A stretch of DNA of 64,000 nucleotides from Diprion similis (lineage: Eukaryota; Arthropoda; Insecta; Hymenoptera; Diprionidae): contig NC_060107.1 of assembly GCF_021155765.1 (NCBI RefSeq), positions 10,464,501-10,528,500 on the forward strand, written 5' to 3'. Positions within the stretch are counted from its first letter, which is position 1, and each line of letters starts with the position of its first letter. The notes beneath the pieces were generated by a model. The model was not told where the DNA came from. It did not search any database and worked only from the letters and a program-made list of their open reading frames with translations. Shown one piece after another: positions 23,438-37,200 of this stretch. The position numbers and the translations under genes are program-made.

Positions 23438-26400
23438 ATGGTCCGCGTTTTCTGCACCAGCTTGGCCCTGGGCCTCGCCCTGACGGCCTGCGCCGCCTTT
23501 CCGAGAGCCGTTATGGCCATAGACCTGAGCCGACTCTACGGCCACTTAAGCTCCAAGAGAACAGGTAAGTCAGACTCGACGAGGAATTCCCAGTGAACAG
23601 AGAGAGTTCGAAAACAATTGAAAGCAACTGGAATCCCAGAATAACGGTCGAAAACAATTGAAAGCAAGAGGGATCCCAATTTGAATTCTAGAATAACGGT
23701 CTAAAACAATTGAAAGCAAGAGGAGTTCTAAATTTGAATCCCAGACTAACGGTCGAAAACAATTGAAAGCAAGAGGGATCCCAAATTCGAATCCTAGAAT
23801 AGCGGTTGAAAATAGTAGCTTGGATGACTAGCTGCATATGTTTCCACGACAATCCGTGGCCAATGGTTAGAATGGATCCACAGGTATATCTTGCAATTAC
23901 AGTCGTCAGAATCAATTAATAATAATTTTAGGGTTCGATTGAAAATATTTAAAGAATTATGTTACAAATCTTGTAAATACTCGGAATATCTTTTGTTATT
24001 ATTTCAACTAGATTCGTGGCGACTTGAATTACTACATAAAGTATCCGGTAGAAAATCTTAAAATCGTTAATGCTATTCATGGATTCGCATGAATGAAGTC
24101 GTGGCAGTATTCGGACAGAAAGGAATGAATAAAACTGTTCAAGATGTCTTAAACTTCATTTCAGATGAATTCAAATTTATACAAACGAATCGAATGAGAA
24201 TGCGTGACACGGATTTGTATATTACAGTTTAAACACAAAAACTTGAAAAAAATCTAAACAGCCGGAAGGTATTTAAAACAGTAGAACATTCGAAAAAGGG
24301 ATTGATTTATGCGGCATGCAAACCGTTTTCATGAGAAATTTATATACATTTGCGAATGAAGAAAACGAATCTACCTTAGAATGTTTGAATCTTTTTCATA
24401 AACCGGGTTTGTTTTTCGCCTTGAGGCCAGCTCAAATTATCCCTCGACTTGCATGCCACGTCATTGTGCGACAGTTTCTCCGTTCTACTTGCACCCTCAA
24501 TGTCAAGGTTCAAATTGGTTCCCGAGAGCCGGCCTAGTTTACAAAAAAAAAAGAAAGATATAAAACGGACTAAAACAGATTCGTCTTGATTTTCGCCGAT
24601 CCGAATTTCACAATAAATCTGATCGCGTGATGCAGAAACCGACCGAAATTGTTTTGAAAATGTATCGACAGATTTGGTTTCTATCCATTTTTTGGTGTTT
24701 GAATTGTAATGCAATTACATTTGATCCAAATTGTCATATACAATTCCGTTTCGATTCATTGATATTTGACTATTCTTAACCAATTTGAATCCACGTGGAA
24801 GCAAATCTAATAGTCATATCTTTAACAATTCGATTTCAATCTATTCGTTTCTGTCTCACGCTGTGCAGCGATGATTTTAATCTGTGTGAATCCCTGAATA
24901 GCACTAACGCTTTTATCATTTTCTACTGGTTAATTTTTGTGGTAATTCAAATTTTCATAAATCTAATTCAATCCCTGATACAAGATATTCCGACGGTTTT
25001 CGCGGGTTCGAATATAATTCATTCGGCACTTTGAATTGCATTCCAGTTTTACTTACAGTTCATTCTAGAAGCTGTAACTCTAACAATACCCGTCAATCCG
25101 TTGTATCGGTAGACAGTCTCTGTTATTGGTAAAAAAAAAAGATATCGAAACTAGTCCACGTAGCTGTTGTTTTCAATTCCAATCTTGGGATCCGAGAAGC
25201 AGATTCAGCTAGATTCAGACTTTCCATTGTTTTCAAATCCAATCTTGAGATCCGAGAAGCGGATTCAGCTAGATTCAGACTTTCCATTGTTTTCAAATTC
25301 AATATTGGGATCCGAGAAGCGGATTCAGCTAGATTCAGACTTTCCATTGTTTTCAAATCCAATCTTGAGATCCGAGAAGCGGATTCAGCTAGATTCTGAC
25401 TTTCCATTGTTTTGAATATTTTCCATTCACCAGGGTGTGGATCAGTTCTATTTATGACGCCGTGCTGATCTTGACTCGCGACTGTATAGTCACTCCCTGC
25501 GCCCTTCCAGTCCGCTGAAATTAATTTGAATTAAGCGATATCGGTTCGTGGAACGGAGTAACGGAAGCGCCCTTTCCTCCGACGGCGCCTCCGCCTTATT
25601 CGATCGATACCGACACCAGTTACTCACCGCCTTTTTCACCTTGTTGTGCCTGCACCAACCGTTGCGCGCATTCACTTTACACAGTCACATGTATTACCCG
25701 CCCACTCTAGGGATATCAACAGGCGCCTATATGCTAACAATAACTTACACTTTTCCGCTCCGAGAGTTACGATGCGGTTGAAGTTGATGTAACAATGAAA
25801 ATTCATGAAAAATCGTTACTTAGAACGCTTTTATGAACTCCTATGAAATTCAGTGAGACGTGAGAAAAAGGAAAGAAAATAAGATCTCCGAAGATCGCGA
25901 TAAGGTTGAAGTCGTTGCAAAGAATGAATCCTTATCTATCAACTTTAAGATTTATACTAGAATTTGGTAAAATGTCTAAATGAAGCATAAATACTACAAT
26001 TTTTTAGATCCTTCATTCATTCTAAATTAATTTCAAAACGATGATCTTTTTTTTTTTTTGCGTTAACGTCACTGACTTTATCCAATCAACAGGCGTCAAA
26101 TCTTCTCTTTCAACTCACCGTCGATTTGAGGATTTTTCTTTTAGCCACGTCCTCATCGCAAATTACACTCTGCATTCAATATTTCAGTGAAAGAACCCTT
26201 GCAGTGTTCATTATGCCTTTGGAATTCATACTCAAATTTTCCGGCACGCGATCGTGACAGGATTCTCCGTATTACCAACAATTATAATATTTCTATATAT
26301 CTCCACACAGCACGCAACGTTCTTACGCGTAAAGCTAAAATATTTTCTGGAATAATTCCTCTAACTTTGCTGCTCTGATAGCAGTATAGAAATATTACGA

Positions 26401-28397
26401 CAATAGTTTCGAAATATTCCGTGCTATGTGGTTCACCGTAAACACCATTTCGATTCTTTTTTTTGGCTTTGCTAACTGACGAGCTCAATATAAGACTATT
26501 TTTGGAAAGTTCCAATTATTTTTATCCAATAATCAATTATTTATCAAGTCTGATTATTTTTCACTAATCGTCCCTTTAATCAAGGATTCAGTTGTTTTCT
26601 TTTAATCGACAGTTTGGCCTCTGACCACAATTTAGCTGATTTATCGTATATCGGGAAAGAATTCTCGGTTCCAATAGGAATAATATTTTTACAGGTGGAG
26701 CGTGTCACGCCTATGAGCCCTTCAAGTGCCCAAAGGATGGACTTTGCATCTCAATACAGTATCTTTGCGACGGTGCTCCTGATTGTCAAGACGGCTACGA
26801 TGAAGATTCTCGTTTGTGCACTGCTGGTAAGTTTGCCAAATTAGCATGTTGTAGCTCAACGAAAAAACGAATTTTCTACACTGTGATCAAATAAATTCAT
26901 GAGCAAGTCATTTGCAATTAGATTATGGTCGAACAAAATCAACAACAAGGTGGCAGATAGAATCTTGACATTTGTAATAACTGGAATGAAATTTAACAAA
27001 AGGTTTACACACAAAAAATCCCGAGATACTCATAATTATTGAGGAAAACCAACAGTCATTGAAAATATTTTTCAAGTAAAATACGGTATACGAAATATAT
27101 ATGGTCAATTCCAATTTTCATCTCAAAATTCGTAGCCTTTCCTGTCGCCGGAAAAAACTTTGATCCAACGTATTTCACGCGTGAAAAATTCTCATCTATC
27201 AAAATAGGAAATTAAATTTTGAATACACATATCACGACAGCTAAAAAAAGACTGAAAATTTATCAAAAAACGGATCTTACAGGTCAAACTGAAAGCTCAG
27301 ATTTTTTGCTTGAAAAACTATTTCGCTAAGGCTTTTTCTCGTCAACAATAAGTAGTAGAAATCTGACGCCAAAAATTCGATGCCATTTTGTCATACATCA
27401 ATGTACATACTAACACATTTCAGTGAGATAAAAATTTCGAAACCCAGTTGCGATGGTTTATTTATTATTGCCGGAATCGCTCATACCATGGCATGTCAGG
27501 AAACTGAAGACGCAAGTGCGCGTGCGCAAAGTTTTTCGTCTTCTCAAACAGGCTGGCCAACTCCGTCTGGTTGGGTTGCAACGTGAATTGCCAATACGCG
27601 CTAGAGTTTTGGGTGATGGCAACGTAAACGTAAATTCGTCACATTTTGGCTACATCAAATTTTCAACAGAACACAATCTCGAGGCAACTGTGAATCTTGA
27701 TTACTAGCTTTCAGCCACAACTGAGTTGGTCATCCTGACAAACGGCCGAAAAACTCGGTGTAAATTAGTTGAATCTGCCTATAGAGTGACATGATTTGAC
27801 ACATCGGAATTTGGGTTTTCGGTACCGTGAGGCTGTCAGGACGTGACATTTATACAACAGCAACAATTTTTTCCAATGTTTTCCAATTTCAGCAAAAAGG
27901 CCTCCCGTCGAGGAGACAGCTAGCTTTCTGCAATCGTTGCTCGCCAGCCACGGTCCAAATTACCTCGAAAAATTATTCGGAAGTAAGGCTCGAGACGCTT
28001 TGGCGCCCCTCGGAGGCGTTCAAAAAGTTGCCATCGCTCTATCGGGTACGTAAAATTTTTCATTTTTGTAATGTTCTTTACCTATCGTAAGCCCAAGAGT
28101 GAATAAATTGTGGGATTGAGATTTAGAAATATTATTGAATTCAAATACCTTAAGAATTTGAAGGCGATTTCAAGAATTTCACGTGTTACTTTTTTTCAAA
28201 CAGAATCTCAAACCATCGAAGATTTCGGCGCTGCTCTGCATCTCATGCGTTCCGATCTCGAGCACTTGAGGTCAGTTTTCATGGCTGTGGAGAACGGAGA
28301 CATTGGAATGTTGAAATCGCTTGGCATCAAAGACTCGGAACTGGGTGACGTTAAATTTTTTTTGGAAAAATTGGTGAACACCGGTTTTCTGGACTGA
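23438..28397 (+). CDS. Prohormone-4 precursor (IDLSRF-like peptide with LDLa domain)
   Basis: This encodes a secreted neuropeptide-type precursor known in honey bee as prohormone-4. Four exons, 23438-23564, 26695-26826, 27893-28045 and 28204-28397, all joined in phase 1, encode 201 residues. Residues 1-27 are a signal peptide. The predicted peptide IDLSRLYGHLSS (28-39) follows at once and is closed by the dibasic site K40R41; the honey bee counterpart begins IDLSRF. An LDL-receptor class A domain spans C46-C84 with six cysteines and the acidic calcium-binding end DCQDGYDEDS. A second dibasic site K88R89 separates it from a conserved C-terminal domain that includes ESQTIEDFGAALHL and ends KFFLEKLVNTGFLD. 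Intron 1 is over 3 kb long and holds two minisatellites. The start codon was chosen because it gives the signal peptide. Peptide processing is inferred from the family and the dibasic sites. Confidence 0.93.
23606..23812. repeat. Minisatellite in prohormone-4 intron 1, about 53-bp unit
   Basis: GAAAACAATTGAAAGCAA recurs starting at about 23610, 23650, 23701 and 23754, each time followed by a GGGATCCCAA-like stretch and AATAACGGT. The spacing is 40, 51 and 53 bp. Confidence 0.8.
25166..25414. repeat. Minisatellite in prohormone-4 intron 1, exact 60-bp unit, four copies
   Basis: A 60-bp unit containing GATCCGAGAAGCGGATTC and CAGACTTTCCATTGTTTTC is repeated about four times with few substitutions. 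Because 60 is a multiple of three, stop-free frames appear on both strands, but they are a by-product of the repeat and not genes. Confidence 0.9.
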
Positions 28398-28618
28398 ATT
28401 ATCTATTCTCGGTATTGCAAAAACGGAAACTCATCTTGCAGACACTCACTACAGACTTTCCCATGGTATCTTACATAGAACCCGATATTCTTACATTATT
28501 CACAAATTACACATTCAAAAAATGGACGATTCCCATACCTCTATATTTTACAAATCGCAAAAATTAGTACATCGTCAAATATTTGAGAGGGAATATTCGA
28601 GCAGTTATAGATGTTTTC

Positions 28619-28624
28619 AATAAA
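28619..28624 (+). terminator. Probable poly(A) signal of prohormone-4
   Basis: AATAAA lies 222 bp after the stop codon and is the first canonical signal there. Confidence 0.5.
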
Positions 28625-28826
28625 AATAACGTGCCACGCGTTTCCGAGTATTGCATAAGTCTTGTAACCTGCACTTCAGTATTTTCATTTTATATATATA
28701 TATACAATGTGTATTAAAATTGAAGCAATGTGGTACAATGACAAATGCTTCGGTAAAAAAAAAAAAATTACTATGCCACGCGAAATCGGATTCAATGTCT
28801 ATAAAAGTTTCACCAGCACAAGATAT

Positions 28827-28852
28827 GATAATAATAATAATAATAATAATAA
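28827..28852. repeat. (AAT)n microsatellite
   Basis: About nine uninterrupted ATA/AAT triplets. Confidence 0.9.
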
Positions 28853-29213
28853 TATATGAGTCAATATGGAGTTTTTGAACCGAGAAATCAATTCAATCTT
28901 ATAGTAATTCACCGTACAGATATCACGATTGCACTATTTGGTATAAATGTTTTACAAAAAAGTTTTCGTACTTAAATAAAGTGGTGTAATATTAACCTCG
29001 AAATTTATCATATCAGAGTGACAACTTCCGAATTTCGAGTCATACCATTCTTCTAAAACATTTTATTCTTATGTCATCAAAAGAATTCAAGCTACAGATG
29101 TAAAGCATATGTGCCTGTGTATGTATGTGAGTAGGAATACGGTATACATACTCATATCAATATATATACAGGAATAAACATTTTGAATAAAAATATATAC
29201 GTGTACAATATAA

Positions 29214-29215
<2 letters not shown>

Positions 29216-29244
<29 letters not shown>
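29216..29244. repeat. (CA)n microsatellite
   Basis: About 14 CA dinucleotides in a row. Confidence 0.92.
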
Positions 29245-29248
<4 letters not shown>

Positions 29249-29379
29249 TATACGAGGAAAGTTGACGTTTATACGAGCGCTATTATTTCATTAACTTTAC
29301 TAACACTGGGATCCGAAATCACGAAAGGTGCCATGTGGCGGAAGAAAATTATATATACAACCTAATCGCGTTGTATTTA

Positions 29380-29568
29380 ATGATAAACGTGGCTTTCCGA
29401 TACATATTTCACTCCGTGCTACCCTAATTAATTAAAACAAAAATTTAACCGTTTGCACGACATTTTCTGTCACTTCGTGTTCCTGTAATTTAGCTAAAAC
29501 CAGGGCTGAAACGATCAGCTGACGGCTCGGTGCCCCGCCATATTGCCCCAATCCTCTGGATCCCAATC
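29380..29568 (+). repeat. Dispersed palindrome-core repeat, near-complete copy 3
   Basis: It shows CATATTTCACTCCGTGCTA, TTTGCACGACATTTTCTGTC, TTTAGCTAAAACC, GGCTGAAACGATCAGCTGA and a CGCCATATTG end. Confidence 0.75.
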
Positions 29569-29898
29569 TAGACCGCTGCAATATTTAATTCTTGTACTTC
29601 TCCCCTAAATCATACTACTTTCACGTATTTCATTGAAATATTATTTGGATTGTCCCGAACGGGAATTGCAGCGAGGTTGTGAAAGACTAAAGTAGCGTGT
29701 GTAGTTAGTTGATCATTTCCTTCTCCATGATTGGCTGTATTGAAATATATTTTTTTAACCTCTAACAGAATTTAAATCATTATTTGTTGATTAGTGTTCG
29801 TGACTGTCCATGATCTTATTCCAAATGATCGAATAATAAATGATCTAGCAAAGTACTACTTTCTTTTCGTCAGTACTTTAACAATAAGATAACTCGAA

Positions 29899-29926
<28 letters not shown>
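29899..29926. repeat. Poly(T) run of about 28
   Basis: An uninterrupted T tract, possibly the tail of a retroposed sequence in minus orientation. Confidence 0.85.
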
Positions 29927-29929
<3 letters not shown>

Positions 29930-30281
29930 TAATATGTTTTTTTTATTAACCAGTATTTACCACACTTCTATCAAGCCATACGTGCCAACCATGTCAGGTG
30001 ATGCAAATTTGCACTGGTCGGATTTCAAGGGTAATTCTGTTTGAAAATTTCTGAAGCTAAGAAAATATTGTTCGAATTCAACCGAAACAAGAAGGTCTTG
30101 ATCAATGGAGAAGAATTTTTTTTGGAGAATGAACCGTCCATTGAGAAGCCTTGTATGAACGGACTTTTCTTTACAAATTGACATATCGATAACAAATGAT
30201 AGTGATATGGGCGCAAGTGTAAACACGAAAAAAAGTCCTTCGGCGTTGTATAACGAGTAACAATCTTAGTAAATACAGTAA

Positions 30282-30290
<9 letters not shown>

Positions 30291-30346
<56 letters not shown>
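30291..30346. repeat. (TA)n microsatellite, about 28 units
   Basis: Uninterrupted TA dinucleotides after an A10 run. Confidence 0.92.
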
Positions 30347-30351
<5 letters not shown>

Positions 30352-30775
30352 CGATACATATCAGCAGCGTTGAGACTGCAAAATCTATAATAATAGCATT
30401 GCTTGACAGCGATAACTATACACTAATTTACAGGCGAAGAAAATCAATCATATTGTGGTGACTGTAAGTAAGATTTTGAAAGTGACTCCTTCTATGACGC
30501 GAATACAATCGTTCGTATTGAAATATTTGTTGGAGATGAAATAAATATGAAAGTATCTTTTTTGATGAAACGCTTAGTAATCGAGAAAGAAAAATTAATT
30601 CTTGTGCGAAAATAATTCGGGAAAGTTTTATACATTCCAAATAAAATATTAATGAAGACAACTATAGCGACGTAAAATGTTACTGTGATAATTTCGATAT
30701 TATAATGGTATTGGGATTTAAAATGTCGAAAAACGCCATTCGTTGGCAGAAAATGAATGGTCTTGGTATCTATAA

Positions 30776-30933
30776 TTATTGTAAAACTCGTTCCTTTCGC
30801 GTATTTTACTCTTTGCTAATTCAATGCAATAAAACAAAAATTTAGCTAATTGTACGGAGTTTTTTGTTCAATTATAATTGTATAATTTAGCTAAAACCCG
30901 GGCTGAAACGATCAGCTTATCATCAGCTTATCA
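30776..30933 (+). repeat. Dispersed palindrome-core repeat, copy 4
   Basis: It shows TTTTACTCTTTGCTAATTCA, AAAACAAAAATTTAGC, TAATTTAGCTAAAACC and GGCTGAAACGATCAGCTT. The right arm is lost. Confidence 0.65.
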
Positions 30934-33186
30934 AAGCGTACATTTTAAATCCCAGTACAAATAATAACGAATGAGAAAATCAGTGAATAGAAATTGGAAG
31001 ATGTTCTAATTGATTCTGTATTCGCGTAATAATCCTATAGAATGTACGCAATGAAAGAAATAATACGTCAGCGGATATTTACGAAATGAATTCGCACATT
31101 GTGGGTATCTACGATTCCACGACATTTGCGAGGTTGAAGTCGAGTGCAATGGGAAACCTAACATTCGCGTTAAGAACAAATTGTAAAAGTCGTAAAAGAC
31201 TCCCGTCGGCAAAAACAATTAAAATTAAGACAAAGTCGTGGTAGCCCTTACCTTGGTGCTACGAAAAATGATGGATCACTACGCAGCGTCTGTATCAGTT
31301 AATTTCTACAGTACCTCGTATTGTTCTGTGAAAAAAACATTATACATTTTTAGTAACAATAATTTGCATGTTTACATCGCGCCATGTGCAGTCAGTATCG
31401 GAAATTATGATCCGTAAATACCTAATTACAATCTGACATTCCATGATCTGCACTTACAGATGCGTTATTATAAATATATACAAGACATTTCCAATTAAAA
31501 ACTGTGAATTTCGACACCTTTTATCTCCTTCATTTTTCACATTCACATTCTTAGTAAATTCGTTCAAATTTATGAATTTTTTGAAAAATAATCCTTTCTG
31601 AGGAACAGGAATTACATTTTTTATAAGGTAAATCGTGTGGTCGATGCCTACAGTAATTTTATGAACGTGAATAATATATTGCGTGACGCTGCGTGTACCC
31701 ATTATCAACGTAGATTATATGCACAAAATTATATAATTTATATATGTATATATATAACCTCGTCGAGCACAGCAATATGGAACTTCCAATTGAAAAAATA
31801 AAAGAAAAAAGGCAAAAAAAATAAAAAATAATAATAATAATAAATCAAAAATTTAAATAGATAAAAGTAATTTATTAATAATATACCCTGTACGGTAACA
31901 ACTGTATTCCAAAATAGGGCCTGGGATATAGAAGTCACCTATGAGGGATTATAATTGTAAGTCTACAGAAAAGATATTCGACAGTTTGGACTATCCGGTA
32001 ATCTCATTACCTATTTATTACTGGTAAAAAGTTTGCCGGATTCTGCAAACAGTTGTGAAATATAAGTATATGATTCAATACTTGCATAATATATATGATA
32101 TATATATTATATATACACGTATAATATATATACAGAATATATAATATTAAAAATAAATACATACATATCAATGATTACTTTTGTAATTTTAAGCTTTACT
32201 TACCTATCGTGTCTAAGTGTAATAAATGTGTAAATACCGTTAGTTCTGTAAGCTTCAAGATCTGTGACGCGTATTGTGGAATTCTCATGTAACACTTGTT
32301 GTATCGTAAACATATCAAACGGAATTTAGAAATTAGTATTATCTATCAACTATACACACTTGCAACCTTGAACACTAGTATTAAGTTTATTTGATCCACG
32401 TTTCTTTCATTCGTTGTTTTTTCATAACTCACTGACAGTAAACTGCAAGTTAATCAACTATGCTCATAGTTTACGATTTATCATAGGCACTCTAATTTTT
32501 TATGGTAACCACAGCAAGCTTCTTTTTCTGAAATTTATTTCATCACACTTTGTTATATGTATTGTGTCATTTATATCAAGATTTTATTACGGTTTGCAAA
32601 ATTATTTAATTTTATTAGTTTACTAGTGTTGTTAAAAAAACAAGTTACCTTGTACACATCGTCGAATATTCTTTAAGTTTCTGCTGCTTTTATCACCAGT
32701 TTCACATTTTTTCCTTTCATTTTACGTTGTTAATCGTATAAACTGATCATATAATTGAAGTGACATTTTGATTTGAATCTTTTTCTTTTCAAAAACCTCG
32801 ATAATCCAGAGTGCTGCTACCAATGCAGCCACGACCAAGTGTGGAGGACTAGAAAATGAATATATAGATTGAATTTAACTTGGGTCTATTCAAGGTGCCA
32901 TAGAATTTCTTTTCACAATATATACAGTGTTGTTGTGATAATATCACAGCTGCTACATTACTCGAAGTATCATATTCCTTGTAACACAGAGATTGTTTAA
33001 TCGAAGTGTAAAACAACCAAAACCACATTCCTGTTACCGAAATACGTATAGTTTTTCGATGAATTTATCTATTGATTGTATGAAATTGTGTGCAATTTTG
33101 CATTCAGTATTCAATATCTTAGCTAAAATTACCAAATATATTTTGTTCCTTCGTATTAAAATAAGTGCAGAAATCACGAGAAATAT

Positions 33187-33209
33187 AGTATATATATATA
33201 TATATATAC
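33187..33209. repeat. (TA)n microsatellite
   Basis: About eleven TA units. Confidence 0.85.
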
Positions 33210-33854
33210 AATATACATATATGTATTGTTGTTTAGTCACATATTTAAGAATTATTTGCAATGCCTCTATATTTGTGTCTTGCGTTTTTAGTAAACAATA
33301 CATTTATACAGAAAGATCAAGCATTTTATTCACCTGCCTTTACTATCCCGAAGATAATTTTAAGGATTATATATAATTCATATTTTCAAATTCGCATAAC
33401 TAAAATTCAAGATAATTCAAACATTTTATATATATCAACACAATTTGAGCAAAATGAAAAAGTTACTAGCCAAGATAAAACACGCAGATTTACTTTAATT
33501 GGAAGTATGTATAATTTTTGATTATTAGCCATCTTCCTCCCACTGTTAACCTAAAAAAAATCTTACCCAGTTTAGAGATGATGGCATTCGAGAACAGGAC
33601 AGGTAAGGCGATACGAATATTCTTTCGTTACGATTCACACCGTATTTATTATTCCAATAGTATAAAAATATAACACTTAACAACGCACAATTCCGACGTC
33701 TGAAATTATGAAGTCTTATTTGTACCCGAAACATCCCCGATGAAAATGCTGGCTAGTTGGATCAGTCGGGTCTGTATGATGATATTTATAGGATTTGAAT
33801 AGATTCCTGTAAAGACCGGACCGATTTACTTTTCCGCCATTTTTACCAGGGATA

Positions 33855-33925
33855 AGCATGGCTAGAGTAATATGGCGGCCCACCGAGCGATCAGCTGATC
33901 GTTTCGCCTCGGTTTCAGCAAACTT
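33855..33925 (-). repeat. Dispersed palindrome-core repeat, partial copy 5 (reverse)
   Basis: It shows ATATGGCGGCCCACCGAGCG, then the intact core CGATCAGCTGATCG, then CCTCGGTTTCAGCAAA. It is the right half of the family, reversed. Confidence 0.7.
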
Positions 33926-34200
33926 ACATCAATATAACGGGGCGGAAAAGTCAATGAAAAAGATCTAAATTAAGAAAACTTTTTCACAGAAATGTTGAAA
34001 AGATTTCAAGGTCGAATTTCATCAATATATCGAAATGAACTTTGGGCATAGAATTTGGCATAGAAATGGGATTAGTTAGAGATTTTGAAAAATCCTGAGA
34101 AAATATAAGAAGTTTTTGAAAATTTTTAAGAATAAACCTCATCATGGCGGTACGTCACGAATGTCAATTTATAGATACAAAAGCTCTTACTTTTTGGAAA

Positions 34201-37200
34201 TCAATTCACTGTGGTATGTATTCGGTCAGATGGGAGAGAAGATTGAAGCTTGTGCACGGTCCGGGCATATAGTCTCCGGAGTGACCGTTTTACGTCGTCT
34301 TTCCATACGAATATAATGAACACCATTATGCACTGCGACATTTGAAGCACATCCATGAACACCGACATTTTGTAACTTAGACTGCGCCTCGTTACGGTCC
34401 CGGTTAACCAGATCATCGGTCCCCCCATCACTACGAAAAGCTTCAAATACAAGTTGAACCTAAAATGAAACGTAGAATTATTGGGATTGTCACTTTGCAA
34501 TGCGTCATCTGGTGGAAAAAAATAAAACTAATGCAGCCAAGCTGACAGTTGACCGTTGACCGTGTTTTTTTCGCGTATGGATAGTGGAGCAGGTATATTA
34601 TTGATTATATTTAATTAATTTATCTGACAAAAGTAATTTGAAAGCCCAAGAATATTGATTTGCCTTCATTAGAATTAAAAACTTAGGTTATGTGGTGATA
34701 ATATGGCGCCGACAACAAAGCTCTGACGTCATGAGGACATTTTCCAATATCCAATGCTGATCATTTTCACGATTTAATTTCGTGCTTCAGGATTAAAAAT
34801 TTCTAGCATTATTTTTTATAACGAAACACATATTTTTATCGCACAATTTTGACCTTCGAGTTCTATTTAGGGATTCTCTTGACGTACATACCATTGTACA
34901 TTTTCTTGATGGTGTTTATTCACTCCATGGACCAGGTGTGATGTATCTTTTTTACGCCGGATTATTGTTATGGCTGTAGCAATATATAAACATGTGTTGC
35001 AAATGCCTGCTGCAACAATGGGCCCGACCAAAAAACACAGGACGACGGTTTTATCTGTAAAAGGTGCAGAAAATAGATTTGAAAAATTTTTGGTGCACAT
35101 TATTAATTAATGTTATAACAATCCGGGGGAGACATTAGATTTCGAACATTTTTCGCAATGACTGTGGGTTGTATTTTTCGAATTTGGTCAACAAAGGTTG
35201 TGTACAAATCGCTATTACATTATTGCACGGAGGGAAAGGATCATGTGATTCAAATTCAAGATAACACGGCGTGAGTTCCTTGCCGTAATACGAATTTTCT
35301 ATAAACAAGATCATCAAAAATCATGTCACTTATAGCTCTCCTGACTGAAAATTCAGCGGGTTTAACCCGACACTTCATGGGTAAAACCTGAAAACATTTT
35401 GTTGAATAGCCAGAGAAACCTGAATTGAGGCTGGGTGAATTCTTTTTGTTTATTTGTAGTCAATGACAATTTCGGTTACTCGAAACTTGGTATTAAGTCT
35501 TCTTCGTTTATAATCACTAGGTCTAATGACGAATTTATGTTACGGTTTCCGTAAATCCAAACCCGGCCGACTACCTAGTTTTACAAGTATTTCTGAAGCT
35601 ACTTTTGTAGCGAGAAAATTCGCCACCTAGTGGCCGTTTATAGTACTATCATATTCACGATGAATATATTCTCTAGTTCTTCCAAAGCACGTGGTGTTTC
35701 TTTTACCTCGTAAAATGGCATTCAATTCATGTGAACCTTTTGTTGGCAAGATTCATGTACTTACTTTATTTAAAGTGCCTAATTGTTTCTTTTAACAAAT
35801 ATGCGACTCGGAGGAACAAGACATAACCTTCAAATGAAATGATATTTACTTCACTCAATTCCGGAAATACATCAGAAGGTTTACTCGAATCAACACTTCA
35901 TTCGATCCCGACAGGAACGGCTGTTGTTGAATCAAGGAATTGACTTGACTAAATCATTTTGATAAACTAACTGAATCAAAATTTTTTAATTGACATCATC
36001 GTATTTAGAACAAATAAGGGATACCATATTGAAGTGAGTGCACTCCAACAAAATCTGTTTTCTTGGTTCAAGAATTCCTTCCTTTCCTTCCGTGTGTTAA
36101 TTAAGAATCTGATCTCATAAACGGACCTGGAATAAGCAGGAAGTAAATTACAATATATCATACACACTTTGACTGTGAGTCTTAACTAGTGAGACTACTC
36201 AAATTGCATGACTTGCGGCATAATTGCTGCCAATTTTCGCTTCATTACTTGCGATCATTTTATGGATGCAAAACACACTACATAAGTGGAAGTAAAATTA
36301 GCTAATTTGCACACAACTCGTGATGTCTTGCTTGCAAATTGCATGCAATTTGCGAACATTTCGTTATTTGGGTTGATTATAAAAGCGATTTTTTAACGCA
36401 CGTTTTACTCTACGATGACTCAATGTCACAAAATACGTAAAAACCCAACAACTGGTCTGATGTTTTGTGACCCTCGGGATTTGGAAAACGGCTAACCGTA
36501 ATTTACGACACCTTTTTATCCTTTGTAATGAAATATCATCAAACTTTGGTTTTAATATCAAATATCAATTTTCTAAATAAGTTCAAATTTGACAAAAACA
36601 TTTCGAAATTAAATACAAATATTATTTTACCTAAAAACTCGATTATAGTAATCACCTTCTACTTTTAAATTTTTCTAAAATGACGTCGATTTATCGCAGG
36701 ATTTTATAAGGTCTAATTATTCATGTGTGTACTTTTTTGAAAAGACTTTTTCGAAAACACAGTAATCACCTCGTTGTCATGAAAAATTCATTCATTGTGA
36801 CAAGATTCTTCTTACCAAATTATGAATCAATACACTGGGTATATGGGTGAAATAGAATGATAAACTTCAATATCAACTCACTGCGAACATTTCCGAACAA
36901 CACAACGAAACAAAACATTATCATCGGGACACCAGGACCCAACCAAGCATAAGCCATATACCATCGCAGTCTTTTCCTTTCTCTTTCTTTGACATTGCTC
37001 GGAGGGGGCGCGAGGCTTCTAAAACAAAAAAAAATGCCGTAAGTTTTACAACGCCGATATCGATTTGCTGAACTTATTTTTAATAACGAAGTTCGTTACA
37101 TCTTGACCATTTCGATTTCAATCTATTTGTTTCTGTTTAAATGTTGCAACGGTATGAATCCATATTAATGCGTGAATAGCACTTGGCTTTCATCATTTTC

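Larger units (their letters stand above)
28398..34200. other. Intergenic spacer rich in simple repeats
   Basis: No gene was recognised. The region has several microsatellites (listed separately) and copies of the dispersed palindrome-core repeat. It separates prohormone-4 from the convergent Methuselah-like gene. Confidence 0.5.

Noticed and set aside
23071-23568. Open frames on both strands over the start of prohormone-4
   Set aside because: They overlap the signal peptide exon in other frames and arise from its local high GC content.
25123-25415. Repetitive protein frames on both strands
   Set aside because: They come from an exact 60-bp minisatellite inside an intron.
30171-30359. A frame coding for a Tyr/Ile repeat
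   Set aside because: It is the translation of the TA microsatellite.
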